From Pelomonas sp963992225 (GTDB lineage Bacteria; Pseudomonadota; Gammaproteobacteria; Burkholderiales; Burkholderiaceae_C): a DNA stretch of 23,147 bases. The translations under genes and the position numbers were made by a program. Position 1 is the stretch's first letter; each line of letters opens with the position of its first letter. The stretch covers positions 1-23,147 of the forward strand of contig CAXDTK010000052.1 of the NCBI GenBank assembly GCA_963992225.1. The letters are read 5' to 3'. Shown piece after piece: positions 7,415-15,425 of this stretch. The notes beneath the pieces are model-generated. The model saw only the letters and a program-made list of their open reading frames with translations. It did not search any database and was not told where the DNA came from.

Positions 7415-8581
7415 ATGAATCGCCAACGCGTCTGCGTCCTCGGCTCGACCGGCTCCATCGGTGTCAACACGCTGGACGTGCTGGCCCGCCACCCCGAGCG
7501 CTACGAGGTGGTCGCGCTCAGCGCGATGAGCCGCGTCGACGAGCTGCTGGCCCAGTGCCTGGCCTGGCAGCCGCGCTTTGCCGTCATGCCCGGGCGCGAG
7601 GCCGCCGCGAAGCTGCGTGAGCGGCTGCGCGAGGCGGGCAGCCGCACCGAGGTGCTGGACGGCGCGGCGGCGCTGGCCGAGATTGCCGCCCACCCGGACG
7701 TCGACACCGTCATGGCGGCCATCGTCGGCGCCGCCGGCCTGGCGCCGGCCATCGCGGCGGCGCGCGCCGGCAAGCGCCTGCTGCTGGCCAACAAGGAGGC
7801 CATCGTCGTCGGCGGCGCCTTGTTCATGCACGCGGTGGAAGAGGGTGGCGCGACGCTGCTGCCCATCGACAGCGAGCATTCGGCCATCTTCCAGTGCCTG
7901 CCCGAGGACCGCACGACCTGGCACGACCGCATCCACCACATCGTGCTGACGGCGTCCGGCGGCCCCTTCCGCAGCCGCGACCCGGCGACGCTGGCCGACG
8001 TGACGCCGGACCAGGCCTGCGCCCATCCCAACTGGGTCATGGGCCGCAAGATCTCGGTCGACTCGGCCACCATGATGAACAAGGCGCTGGAGGTCATCGA
8101 GGCGCGCTGGCTGTTCGGCCTCGCGCCGGAGCAGATCAAGGTGCTGATCCACCCGCAGAGCATCATCCATTCGATGGTGGTCTGCCGCGACCAGTCGGTG
8201 CTGGCGCAGCTGGGCACGCCCGACATGCGCGTGCCCATCGCGTACGGCCTGTCATTCCCCGAGCGCATCACCTCGGGCGCCAGCCGGCTGGACCTGCTGA
8301 GCACGCCCAGCCTCACGTTCGAGGAGGCCGACGCGGCGCGCTTCCCCGGCCTGCACCTGTCCTGGCAGGCATTGCGCGGCGCGGAAGGCAGCACCACGGT
8401 ACTGAACGCGGCCAACGAGATCGCGGTCGATGCCTTCCTGAACGGGCGGCTGCGCTTCGACCGCATCCACGCGGTCAATGCGCAATGCTTGACTGACATC
8501 GTGCCGGGCGACTGCGGCAGCATCGCGGCGCTGCTGGACCTCGACGCCCGCACCCGTGCCCACGCGCTGCGCCTGCTATGA
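7415..8581 (+). CDS. dxr: 1-deoxy-D-xylulose 5-phosphate reductoisomerase
   Basis: Dxr converts DXP to MEP with NADPH, the committed step of the MEP isoprenoid pathway that supplies IPP for UppS and quinones. The 388-residue protein has the NADPH loop GSTGSIG at residues 10-16, LLANKEA, the metal-binding DSEHSAIFQCL, SGGPF, HPNWVMGRKISVDSATMMNKALEVIEA (written here in parts: HPNWVMG, KISVDSATMMNKALE) and IHPQSIIHSMV. E. coli Dxr is 398 residues. The start ATG at 7415 has only a weak GAG upstream, suggesting coupling to cdsA. The last bases overlap rseP as ATGA (8578-8581). Confidence 0.98.
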   Translation: MNRQRVCVLGSTGSIGVNTLDVLARHPERYEVVALSAMSRVDELLAQCLAWQPRFAVMPGREAAAKLRERLREAGSRTEVLDGAAALAEIAAHPDVDTVMAAIVGAAGLAPAIAAARAGKRLLLANKEAIVVGGALFMHAVEEGGATLLPIDSEHSAIFQCLPEDRTTWHDRIHHIVLTASGGPFRSRDPATLADVTPDQACAHPNWVMGRKISVDSATMMNKALEVIEARWLFGLAPEQIKVLIHPQSIIHSMVVCRDQSVLAQLGTPDMRVPIAYGLSFPERITSGASRLDLLSTPSLTFEEADAARFPGLHLSWQALRGAEGSTTVLNAANEIAVDAFLNGRLRFDRIHAVNAQCLTDIVPGDCGSIAALLDLDARTRAHALRLL

Positions 8582-9939
8582 CCACGCTCATCGCCTTCCT
8601 CGCCGCGCTGGCGCTGTTGATCGCGGTCCACGAGTGGGGCCACTACCGCGTCGCCCGCGCCTGCGGGGTCAAGGTGCTGCGCTTCTCGATCGGCTTCGGC
8701 CGCGTGATCTGGCGCCGGGTCGGCCGTGACGGCACGGAGTTCACGCTCAGCGCCCTGCCGCTGGGCGGTTATGTGCGCATGCTCGACGAGCGTGACGGCA
8801 CGGTCGCGCCGCATGAGCGCGAGCAGGCCTTCAACCAGCGGCCGCTGCGCCAGCGCGCGGCCATCGTCGCGGCCGGGCCGGCGGCCAACTGGGTGCTCGC
8901 CGTGCTGCTGTTCGCCGCCGTCGCCTGGCTGGGCAGCGAGGTGCCCAAGGCGGTGCTCGGCACGCCCACCGCGGGCTCGCTGGCCGAGCGCGCCGGCCTG
9001 CGTGCCGGCGACTGGGTGCGCGCGGTCTCGGACGACGGCCAGCAATGGCAGGACGTCGAGTCGCTGCCCGACCTGCAGAGCGCCGTCGCGCGCGCCCAGG
9101 CGCTGGGCGAGCCGCTGCACCTGACCGTCAGCGACGCCCAGGGCCACGCCTCGCGCGGCCTGAAGCTGGAGATGGAGCGCCTGGCCGGCCGCGTCCCCAG
9201 CCCCGAGATGCTGCGCGAGATCGGCCTCACGCCCATGGCCGAGCCGTTGATCCGCGAGGTCGTGACCGGCGGCGCCGGTGCGGCCGCGGGCCTGATGGCC
9301 GGCGACCGGGTGCTGTCCATCGACGGCCGGCCGGTGCCCGACGCGAGCTTCCTGCGCGACGTCATCCGCGGCGCCCACGACGGCGACCAGCCGCGCGCCA
9401 TGACCTGGCATGTCGAGCGGGCCGGGCGGACGGTGGAACTCACCGCGACCCCGCGCGTGGTGGAGGAGGGCGGCCAGCGCATCGCGCGGCTGCAGATCGG
9501 CGTCGGTGCGCCGCCCGAGCGGGTGTTCGTCAGCCACGGCTTCATCGACGGCCTGTCGCGCGGCGTCGTGCAGAGCTGGGACATGGCGGTCACGACGGTG
9601 CGCCTGATCGGCAAGATCCTGGTCGGCGAGGCCTCGCCCAAGAACCTCAGCGGCCCGCTGACCATCGCCGACTACGCGGGCCAGTCGGCCAAGGCGGGGC
9701 TCACGCCCTACCTCGATTTCCTCGCCAAGATTTCACTCAGCCTGGCGGTGCTGAACCTGCTGCCGCTGCCGATGCTCGACGGCGGGCACCTCATGTATCA
9801 TCTTTTCGAGGGCTTGAGCGGCCGCCCCGTCTCTGAATGGTGGCAGCGGCAACTGCAGCGCGCCGGCGCGCTGATCCTGATGCTGATGATGGCCTTGGCC
9901 CTTTCCAACGACGTCGCCCGTTTTGCGGGTTGGCACTGA
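8578..9939 (+). CDS. rseP: RIP metalloprotease RseP (site-2 protease)
   Basis: RseP is an inner-membrane zinc protease that cleaves anti-sigma factors such as RseA after DegS, and also remnant signal peptides. The 453-residue protein begins with a membrane helix holding the zinc motif HEWGH (residues 18-22; HEFGH in E. coli, with W tolerated at that position). SIGFG and LGGYVRM follow, then two PDZ-like domains in the periplasmic region (roughly 110-300). The third zinc ligand is in NLLPLPMLDGGHL (around residue 400), and the last helix ends at NDVARF. It overlaps dxr by 4 bp and lies 15 bp before bamA, the usual arrangement linking envelope stress to outer membrane assembly. Confidence 0.97.
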   Translation: MTTLIAFLAALALLIAVHEWGHYRVARACGVKVLRFSIGFGRVIWRRVGRDGTEFTLSALPLGGYVRMLDERDGTVAPHEREQAFNQRPLRQRAAIVAAGPAANWVLAVLLFAAVAWLGSEVPKAVLGTPTAGSLAERAGLRAGDWVRAVSDDGQQWQDVESLPDLQSAVARAQALGEPLHLTVSDAQGHASRGLKLEMERLAGRVPSPEMLREIGLTPMAEPLIREVVTGGAGAAAGLMAGDRVLSIDGRPVPDASFLRDVIRGAHDGDQPRAMTWHVERAGRTVELTATPRVVEEGGQRIARLQIGVGAPPERVFVSHGFIDGLSRGVVQSWDMAVTTVRLIGKILVGEASPKNLSGPLTIADYAGQSAKAGLTPYLDFLAKISLSLAVLNLLPLPMLDGGHLMYHLFEGLSGRPVSEWWQRQLQRAGALILMLMMALALSNDVARFAGWH

Positions 9940-9954
9940 CACTCCCCGGTCCCC

Positions 9955-12276
9955 ATGTCCTTTCCTTTCAGTTCGGGAGCGAAGCGTCGCCCCTTCCGCC
10001 TCGGCTTGCTGGCTCTGGCTGTCACGGGGATGTTCCAGTCGGGGCTGGCCTGGGCCATTGATCCCTTCGTGTTGCGCGACATCCGGGTCGAGGGCCTGCA
10101 GCGGACCGACCCGGGCACGGTGTTCGCGTCACTGCCGTTCCGCATCGGCGACACCTACAACGACGAGAAGGGCGCCGCGGCGCTGCGTGCGCTGTTCGCC
10201 ACCGGCCTGTTCAAGGACGTGCGCATCAGCATCGAGGGCGATGCCGTCGTGGTCATCATCGACGAGCGCCCCATCATCGCCAACGTCAACTTCGTGGGCC
10301 TGAAGGAGTTCGACACCGAGGCGCTGACCAAGTCGCTGAAGGACGTCGGCATCGGCGAGGGCAAGCCCTTCGACAAGGCGCTGGCCGACCGTGCCGAGCA
10401 GGAGCTCAAGCGCCAGTACCTGACGCGCAGTCTGTACGGTGCCGAGGTCACGACGACCATCACCCCGATCGAGCGCAACCGCGTCAACGTCAGCTTCAAC
10501 GTGACCGAGGGCGAGCCGGCCAAGATCGCCGAGATCCGCATCCTGGGCACCAAGGTGTTTTCGGAAGGCACGCTGCTGGGCCTGCTCGAGCAGACCACCA
10601 GCGGCTGGCTGACCTGGTACACCAAGACCGACCGTTACTCGCGTGCCAAGCTCAATGCGGACCTGGAAACCATCCGCAGCTACTACCTGAACCGCGGCTA
10701 CCTGGAGTTCGCCGTCACCTCCACGCAGGTGACGATCTCGCCGGACAAGCAGAGCATCAGCATTGCGATCACGATCAACGAGGGCCAGCCCTACACGGTC
10801 ACCGGCGTCAAGCTCGAAGGCGACTACCTCGGCCGCGAGGAGGACTTCAAGCACCTGATCTACCTGAAGCCCGGCCAGGCCTACCAGGGCGAGGCGGTGG
10901 CGCAGACCACGCGCGCCTTCTCGGACCTGTTCGGCACCTACGGCTATGCGTTCGCGCGCGTCGACAGCCGGCCGGACATCGACCGCGCGACCGGCCAGGT
11001 CGTCGTCACCTTCGTGGCCGAGCCGCAGCGCCGTGTCTACGTGCGCAAGGTGGTGATCTCCGGCAACTCGCGCACCCGCGACGAGGTCATCCGCCGCGAG
11101 TTCCGCCAGTTCGAGGCGGCCTGGTACGACGGCCAGAAGATCAAGGCCTCGCGCGACCGCGTGGAGCGGCTGGGCTACTTCAAGGACAAGGAAGTCAACA
11201 TCGACACCCAGGAGGTGCCGGGTGCGCAGGACCAGGTCGACGTGATCCTGACCGTGGTCGAGCGCCCCACCGGCGCCATCACGGTGGGCGCGGGCTACTC
11301 CAGCCAGACCAAGCTGTCCTTCACCGGCTCCATCCGCCAGGACAACGTGTTCGGCTCGGGCAACTACCTGGGCATCGACGTGGCGACGGCCCGCACCGGC
11401 CGCCAGCTGCAGATCAGCACGGTGGACCCCTACTTCACGGTCGACGGCGTGTCGCGCGCCGTCGACCTGTTCTACCGCACGACCAAGCCGATCAACACGC
11501 TCGGCGAGGAGTACGAGTACGTCACCAAGGGCGGCGCGATCCGCTTCGGCGTGCCGTTCTCCGAGGTCGACACCGTCTTCTTCGGCATCGGCTACGAGCA
11601 GACCGACATCACCACCTCCAAGGGCCTGCCCAACAGCTACCTGCTGTTCGTCAACCAGTTCGGCCAGCGCAGCAACGCGGTGCCGCTGACCATCGGCTGG
11701 CAGCGGGACAGCCGCGACAGCGTGATCTCGCCGCTCAAGGGCCGCTACCAGCGCGTCAACTTCGAGCTGAGCCCGGTCGGCGACGCGCAGTTCGCGCGCC
11801 TGAACCTGCAGTACCAGCAGTACTTCGACATCACGAACAAGATCACGCTGGGCGTCAACAGCGAACTCGGCTGGGGTGTGGGCCTCGGCGGCCGGCCCTA
11901 TCCGGTGTTCAAGAACTTCTACGGCGGCGGCCTGGGCTCGGTGCGCGTCTTCGAGGCCGGCTCGCTGGGCCCGGTCGACAACACCGGCTCCTATTCCGGC
12001 GGCAACCGGCGCTTCAACCTGAACGCCGAGCTCTACCTGCCGGTGCCCGGCAGCGGCAACGACAAGAGCTTCCGCATCTTCCTGTTCGGCGATGCGGGCA
12101 ATGTCTGGGGCTCGCACGAGAAGCTCAAGCTCGACAGCGTGCGCGCGTCGGTGGGCGTGGGCCTGTCCTGGATCTCGCCCATGGGCCCGCTGCGCCTCAG
12201 CTACGGCAAACCTATCCGCAAGGAACGCACGGATAGAATCGAGAAATTCCAATTCCAGATCGGGACTGCATTCTGA
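9955..12276 (+). CDS. bamA: Outer membrane protein assembly factor BamA
   Basis: BamA is the core of the BAM complex, which folds beta-barrel proteins into the outer membrane. The 773-residue precursor has a signal peptide (positive MSFPFSSGAKRRPFR, hydrophobic core, cleavage near GLAWA-ID). Five POTRA domains follow (about 37-430; the last begins VYVRKVVISGNSRTRDEV) and then a 16-strand barrel ending in aromatic F (FQFQIGTAF), the expected C-terminal beta signal. The conserved L6 motif VRGF reads VRVF at 663-666, followed by the normal EAGSLGP. The stop overlaps the skp start by one base (TGATG at 12274-12278). Start ATG at 9955, 15 bp after rseP. Confidence 0.97.
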   Translation: MSFPFSSGAKRRPFRLGLLALAVTGMFQSGLAWAIDPFVLRDIRVEGLQRTDPGTVFASLPFRIGDTYNDEKGAAALRALFATGLFKDVRISIEGDAVVVIIDERPIIANVNFVGLKEFDTEALTKSLKDVGIGEGKPFDKALADRAEQELKRQYLTRSLYGAEVTTTITPIERNRVNVSFNVTEGEPAKIAEIRILGTKVFSEGTLLGLLEQTTSGWLTWYTKTDRYSRAKLNADLETIRSYYLNRGYLEFAVTSTQVTISPDKQSISIAITINEGQPYTVTGVKLEGDYLGREEDFKHLIYLKPGQAYQGEAVAQTTRAFSDLFGTYGYAFARVDSRPDIDRATGQVVVTFVAEPQRRVYVRKVVISGNSRTRDEVIRREFRQFEAAWYDGQKIKASRDRVERLGYFKDKEVNIDTQEVPGAQDQVDVILTVVERPTGAITVGAGYSSQTKLSFTGSIRQDNVFGSGNYLGIDVATARTGRQLQISTVDPYFTVDGVSRAVDLFYRTTKPINTLGEEYEYVTKGGAIRFGVPFSEVDTVFFGIGYEQTDITTSKGLPNSYLLFVNQFGQRSNAVPLTIGWQRDSRDSVISPLKGRYQRVNFELSPVGDAQFARLNLQYQQYFDITNKITLGVNSELGWGVGLGGRPYPVFKNFYGGGLGSVRVFEAGSLGPVDNTGSYSGGNRRFNLNAELYLPVPGSGNDKSFRIFLFGDAGNVWGSHEKLKLDSVRASVGVGLSWISPMGPLRLSYGKPIRKERTDRIEKFQFQIGTAF

Positions 12277-12785
12277 TGATGAGCAAGCTCTTGCAATCGG
12301 TGGCGCTGGCCACGTCGATGATGTTGGCCACCTCGGCCGTGCAAGCCCAGGACCTGAAGATCGGCTACGTCAACAGCGAGCGCGTGCTGCGCGAGGCCAA
12401 CCTGGCCAAGGTCGCGCAGTCCAAGCTCGAAGCCGAGTTCGGCAAGCGCGAGAAGGACCTGAAGGATCTGGAAACCAAGCTGCGCGGCGCCGCCGAGAAG
12501 CTGGAAAAGGATGCGCCGACGCTCAGCGAGAACGAGCGCGGCCGTCGCCAGCGCGACCTCGTCGAGTCCGACCGCGACCTGCAGCGCAAGCGCCGCGAGT
12601 GGCAGGAAGACCTGACCCAGCGCAAGAACGAGGAACTGTCGGCCGTGGTCGAGAAGGCCAACAAGGTCATCAAGCAGATCTTCGACAACGAGAAATACGA
12701 CCTGATCCTGCAGGACGCCATCCACTTCAGCCCGCGCGTGGACATCACCAAGAAGGTGATCGATGCGCTGAACGCGCAGAAGTAA
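12276..12785 (+). CDS. skp: OmpH/Skp-family periplasmic chaperone
   Basis: Skp is a trimeric jellyfish-shaped chaperone that carries unfolded outer membrane proteins to BamA. The 169-residue precursor has a signal peptide ending SAVQA-QD, then the typical beta segment LKIGYVNSERVL. A long charged coiled-coil arm (about 45-130, rich in K/E/R) follows, and then the second body strand with YDLILQDAIHFSPRVDIT. E. coli Skp is 161 residues. Two adjacent ATGs (12276 and 12279) are possible starts; both give a complete signal peptide. It overlaps the bamA stop by one base and precedes lpxD by 12 bp. Confidence 0.95.
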   Translation: MMSKLLQSVALATSMMLATSAVQAQDLKIGYVNSERVLREANLAKVAQSKLEAEFGKREKDLKDLETKLRGAAEKLEKDAPTLSENERGRRQRDLVESDRDLQRKRREWQEDLTQRKNEELSAVVEKANKVIKQIFDNEKYDLILQDAIHFSPRVDITKKVIDALNAQK

Positions 12786-12797
12786 GCCAGGCCCGCC

Positions 12798-13856
12798 ATG
12801 AGCCCGACAACCGTCGCGCTCGGGTCCGGCAAGACGGCAGCCGTCGCGCTGCCCCAGCTGATCGCCGCCTTGGGCGGCGATTTGCTTGGTGGGCCCGACA
12901 TCCACATCACGGGCATCGCGCCGCTGGACGAGGCCGACGAGCACAGCATCAGCTTCCTCGCCAACCCGCGCTACCAGGCGCAGCTGGCCACGACCCGCGC
13001 CGCCTGCGTCATCGTGGCGCCGGCCCTGGCCGAGGCGGCCGCCGCACGCGGCGCCGCCATCGTCACGCCCGACCCCTATCTCTACTTCGCCCGCCTCACG
13101 CAGTGGTGGGCGGCGCGCACGCGCCCGGCGGCGACCGCCGGCGTACATCCCAGCGCGGTGGTGTCGCCCGACGCGACGCTGGGGCAGGGTGTGGAGATCG
13201 GCCCGCTGGCCGTCATCGAAGCGGGGGCCGCCATCGGCGATGGCGCCCGCATCGGTGCGCATTGCGTGGTCGAGCGCGGCGCGGTCGTCGGCGCGGGCAC
13301 GAAGCTGGCGCCACGCGTCGTGCTGGGTCATGGCTGCCGCATCGGCGCGCGCGGCATCGTGCACAGCGGCGTGGTCATCGGCGCAGACGGCTTCGGCTTC
13401 GCGCCGTCCAAGGACGGCTACCTGAAGATCGAGCAGCTGGGCGCGGTGCACATCGGTGACGACGTCGAGATCGGCGCCAACACCTGCATCGACCGCGGTG
13501 CGCTCAGCGACACGGTCATCGAGGACGGCGTCAAGCTCGACAACCTGATCCAGATCGCCCACAACGTGCGCATCGGCCGCAACACGGCCATGGCGGGCTG
13601 CGCCGCGGTAGCGGGTTCGACGACCATCGGTGCGAACTGCACCATCGGTGGTGCGGCCAACATCATCGGCCACCTGACGCTGGCCGATGGCGTGCACATC
13701 TCGGCCTGCACCACCGTCACCCGCAGCCTCGCCAAGCCTGGCGTCTACACCGGCGTGTTCCCCATCGACGAAAATTCCAACTGGGAAAAGAACGCGGCGA
13801 CCCTGCGCCAGCTCCACACCCTGCGCGAGCGCGTGCGCGCGCTGGAGAAGAAATAA
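12798..13856 (+). CDS. lpxD: UDP-3-O-(3-hydroxyacyl)glucosamine N-acyltransferase
   Basis: LpxD adds the second 3-hydroxyacyl chain from acyl-ACP to give UDP-2,3-diacylglucosamine, the third step of lipid A synthesis. The 352-residue protein has an N-terminal uridine-binding domain with SISFLANPRYQAQL, then a long left-handed beta helix of hexapeptide repeats (about 115-310). The catalytic His of IAHNVRIG is residue 255 (His239 in E. coli), and a C-terminal ACP-binding helix ends LRERVRALEKK. The start ATG lies 12 bp after skp. The stop TAA directly abuts the fabZ ATG with no gap. Confidence 0.97.
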   Translation: MSPTTVALGSGKTAAVALPQLIAALGGDLLGGPDIHITGIAPLDEADEHSISFLANPRYQAQLATTRAACVIVAPALAEAAAARGAAIVTPDPYLYFARLTQWWAARTRPAATAGVHPSAVVSPDATLGQGVEIGPLAVIEAGAAIGDGARIGAHCVVERGAVVGAGTKLAPRVVLGHGCRIGARGIVHSGVVIGADGFGFAPSKDGYLKIEQLGAVHIGDDVEIGANTCIDRGALSDTVIEDGVKLDNLIQIAHNVRIGRNTAMAGCAAVAGSTTIGANCTIGGAANIIGHLTLADGVHISACTTVTRSLAKPGVYTGVFPIDENSNWEKNAATLRQLHTLRERVRALEKK

Positions 13857-14315
13857 ATGAACGAACCGATCACGATGGACATCCACGACATCCTCAAGCG
13901 CCTGCCGCACCGCTACCCCATCCTGCTGGTGGACCGCGTCGTGGAACTGGTCAAGGGCGAGCGCATCCGTGCGATCAAGAACGTCTCGATCAACGAGCCC
14001 TTCTTCCTGGGCCACTTCCCGCACCGCCCGGTGATGCCCGGCGTGCTCATCCTCGAGGCACTGGCCCAGGCCGCCACGCTGCTGGCCATCGAAAGCGTGG
14101 GCATCACGCTGGACGAGAAGTCCGTCGTCTACTTCGCCGGCATCGACGGCGCCCGCTTCAAGCGCCCCGTCGAGCCGGGCGACCAACTGGTGCTGGAGGT
14201 GACGCTGGGCCGCGCCAAGGCCGGCATCTACAAGTTCAGCGCCCGCGCCCTGGTGGGCGAGCAGCTCGCGGCAGAAGCCGAGCTGATGTGCACCATGCGC
14301 CGCATCGAGGCCTGA
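13857..14315 (+). CDS. fabZ: (3R)-hydroxyacyl-ACP dehydratase
   Basis: FabZ dehydrates 3-hydroxyacyl-ACP in fatty acid elongation and so competes with LpxA and LpxD for the same substrate, which explains its place in the lipid A cluster. The 152-residue hot-dog protein begins with DIHDILKRLPHRYPILLVDRV (in two adjoining pieces, DIHDILK and RLPHRYPILLVDRV). The active site GHFPHRPVMPG...EALAQ has catalytic H53 and E67. E. coli FabZ is 151 residues. GGAGAAG in the end of lpxD serves as ribosome-binding site. Directly after the stop begins a repeat element rather than lpxA. Confidence 0.98.
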   Translation: MNEPITMDIHDILKRLPHRYPILLVDRVVELVKGERIRAIKNVSINEPFFLGHFPHRPVMPGVLILEALAQAATLLAIESVGITLDEKSVVYFAGIDGARFKRPVEPGDQLVLEVTLGRAKAGIYKFSARALVGEQLAAEAELMCTMRRIEA

Positions 14316-14317
14316 GA

Positions 14318-14459
14318 TGAAACCCCTCGTCCAGCCGCACACCGCTGAACGCGGTGCGTCTGACCGGTTCCCCGAGGGGGCGGCGATGCTCGCGGCGTCG
14401 AGCCTCGAGCAGATCGCCAACGCGGGCCGGCTCGGGAGCGGTCCAGCGCTCGGCCCGCA
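14318..14459 (+). repeat. Structured intergenic repeat, copy A (fabZ-lpxA spacer)
   Basis: This 142-bp element begins 2 bp after the fabZ stop and fills nearly all of the 162-bp spacer before lpxA. Its last 96 bases align without gaps to copy B at 15302-15397, with 15 differences by hand count, and its first 16 bases differ at one position from the start of copy B. It folds readily: outer arm CCCCTCG (14323-14329) with CGAGGGG (14373-14379), inner CACCGC/GCGGTG (14340-14345 and 14351-14356), CGATGC/GCGTCG (14384-14389 and 14395-14400, one G-U), GCGGGCCG/CGGCCCGC (14422-14429 and 14451-14458), and within the last GAGCG/CGCTC. Function unknown. Confidence 0.8.
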
Positions 14460-14477
14460 AATTCAGTCAGCGACCCC

Positions 14478-15269
14478 ATGTCCTTGATCCACCCCACCGC
14501 CATCGTCGATCCGGCCGCGCAGCTGGACAGCAGCGTCGAGGTCGGCGCCTATTCGCTGATCGGCCCGCACGTGAAGATCGCTGCGGGCACCAAGGTCGGC
14601 CCGCATGTCGTCATCGAAGGCCACACCACCATCGGCCGTGACAACCGCTTCTTCCAGTTCAGCTCCATCGGGGCCGCGAACCAGGACAAGAAGTACGCCG
14701 GCGAGCCCACCACGCTGGTCATCGGCGACCGCAACACCATCCGCGAGTTCTGCACGCTGAACGTCGGCACGGTGCAGGACCGCGGCGAGACGACGGTGGG
14801 CCATGACAACTGGATCATGGCCTACTGCCACCTCGCGCACGACGTGGTGATCGGCAACGAATGCGTGCTGGCCAACAACGCGACGCTGGCCGGCCATGTG
14901 CACGTCGGCGACCACGTCACCATCGGCGGGCTGACCGGCATCCTGCAGCGCATGCGCATCGGCAGCCACGCGATGATCGGCTTCCAGGCCCATGTGGCCC
15001 AGGACGTGCCGCCCTTCATGACGGTGGACGGCAACCCGCTGGCGGCGCGCGCCGTCAACGTGGTGGGTCTGAAGCGCCGTGACTTCAGCGCCGAGCGCAT
15101 CGGCGTGATCCGCCAGATCTACAAGCTGCTCTATCGCAGCGGCCATACGCTGGACGAGGCCAAGGCGGCCATCGCGGCGCTGAAGGGCACGGAAGGCGGT
15201 GCAGCCGATGCCGATATCGACAACATGCTGACCTTCCTTGCCGCCTCCACCCGCGGCATCGTCCGCTGA
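14478..15269 (+). CDS. lpxA: UDP-N-acetylglucosamine O-acyltransferase
   Basis: LpxA starts lipid A synthesis by moving a 3-hydroxyacyl chain from ACP to UDP-GlcNAc. The 263-residue protein (262 in E. coli) is a left-handed beta helix of hexapeptide repeats up to about residue 185, then a helical tail ending STRGIVR. The catalytic His is H121 in HLAHD (E. coli H125), and D70, K72, H118 and H140 match E. coli D74, K76, H122 and H144. Two positions differ from E. coli: HQF at 160-162 reads LQR (L156-R158), and the hydrocarbon-ruler G173 is F169. A bulky ruler residue fits use of a shorter chain, such as 3-hydroxydecanoyl. The ATG at 14478 has no clear ribosome-binding site. Repeats flank the gene on both sides. 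Confidence 0.95.
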   Translation: MSLIHPTAIVDPAAQLDSSVEVGAYSLIGPHVKIAAGTKVGPHVVIEGHTTIGRDNRFFQFSSIGAANQDKKYAGEPTTLVIGDRNTIREFCTLNVGTVQDRGETTVGHDNWIMAYCHLAHDVVIGNECVLANNATLAGHVHVGDHVTIGGLTGILQRMRIGSHAMIGFQAHVAQDVPPFMTVDGNPLAARAVNVVGLKRRDFSAERIGVIRQIYKLLYRSGHTLDEAKAAIAALKGTEGGAADADIDNMLTFLAASTRGIVR

Positions 15270-15272
15270 TCG

Positions 15273-15397
15273 TGAAGCCCCTCGTCCAACGCGTACGTTG
15301 GCCGGTCCCCCGAGGGGGCGGCGATGCTTCTGGCATCGAGCCGCAAGCACATCGCCTGAGCGGACCGGCTTGGGAGCGGCCCGGCGCTCGGCCCGCA
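15273..15397 (+). repeat. Structured intergenic repeat, copy B (lpxA-lpxB spacer)
   Basis: This 125-bp copy begins 3 bp after the lpxA stop and has the same orientation as copy A. It shares the TGAAGCCCCTCGTCCA start (one change) and the 96-base tail. The region inside the first hairpin is different and shorter, but again palindromic: CCAACG/CGTTGG (15286-15291 and 15296-15301) replaces the CACCGC/GCGGTG of copy A. The outer CCCCTCG/CGAGGGG (15278-15284 and 15311-15317), CGATGC/GCATCG (15322-15327 and 15333-15338) and GAGCG/CGCTC (15374-15378 and 15385-15389) hairpins are kept. A 28-bp tail without recognisable signals leads to lpxB. Confidence 0.8.
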
Positions 15398-15425
15398 GGT
15401 TTCATCGCACGCGGCGATCACTGAC

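Noticed and set aside
10129..12252. 707-codon open frame antisense to bamA, and similar long antisense frames over dxr/rseP and lpxD/fabZ
   Set aside because: Open only because of GC-rich third positions; no domain motifs, and composition is biased to A/R/V/D/H. The sense genes are unmistakable.
14317..14487. Small frame of 56 codons starting MKPLVQ in repeat copy A, with GAGG upstream; a similar GTG-started MKPLVQ frame in copy B (15272-15424)
   Set aside because: The start is shared because it lies in the repeat, but a length change puts the conserved tail in different frames in the two copies, so no protein is conserved. The DNA or RNA structure is the conserved feature.
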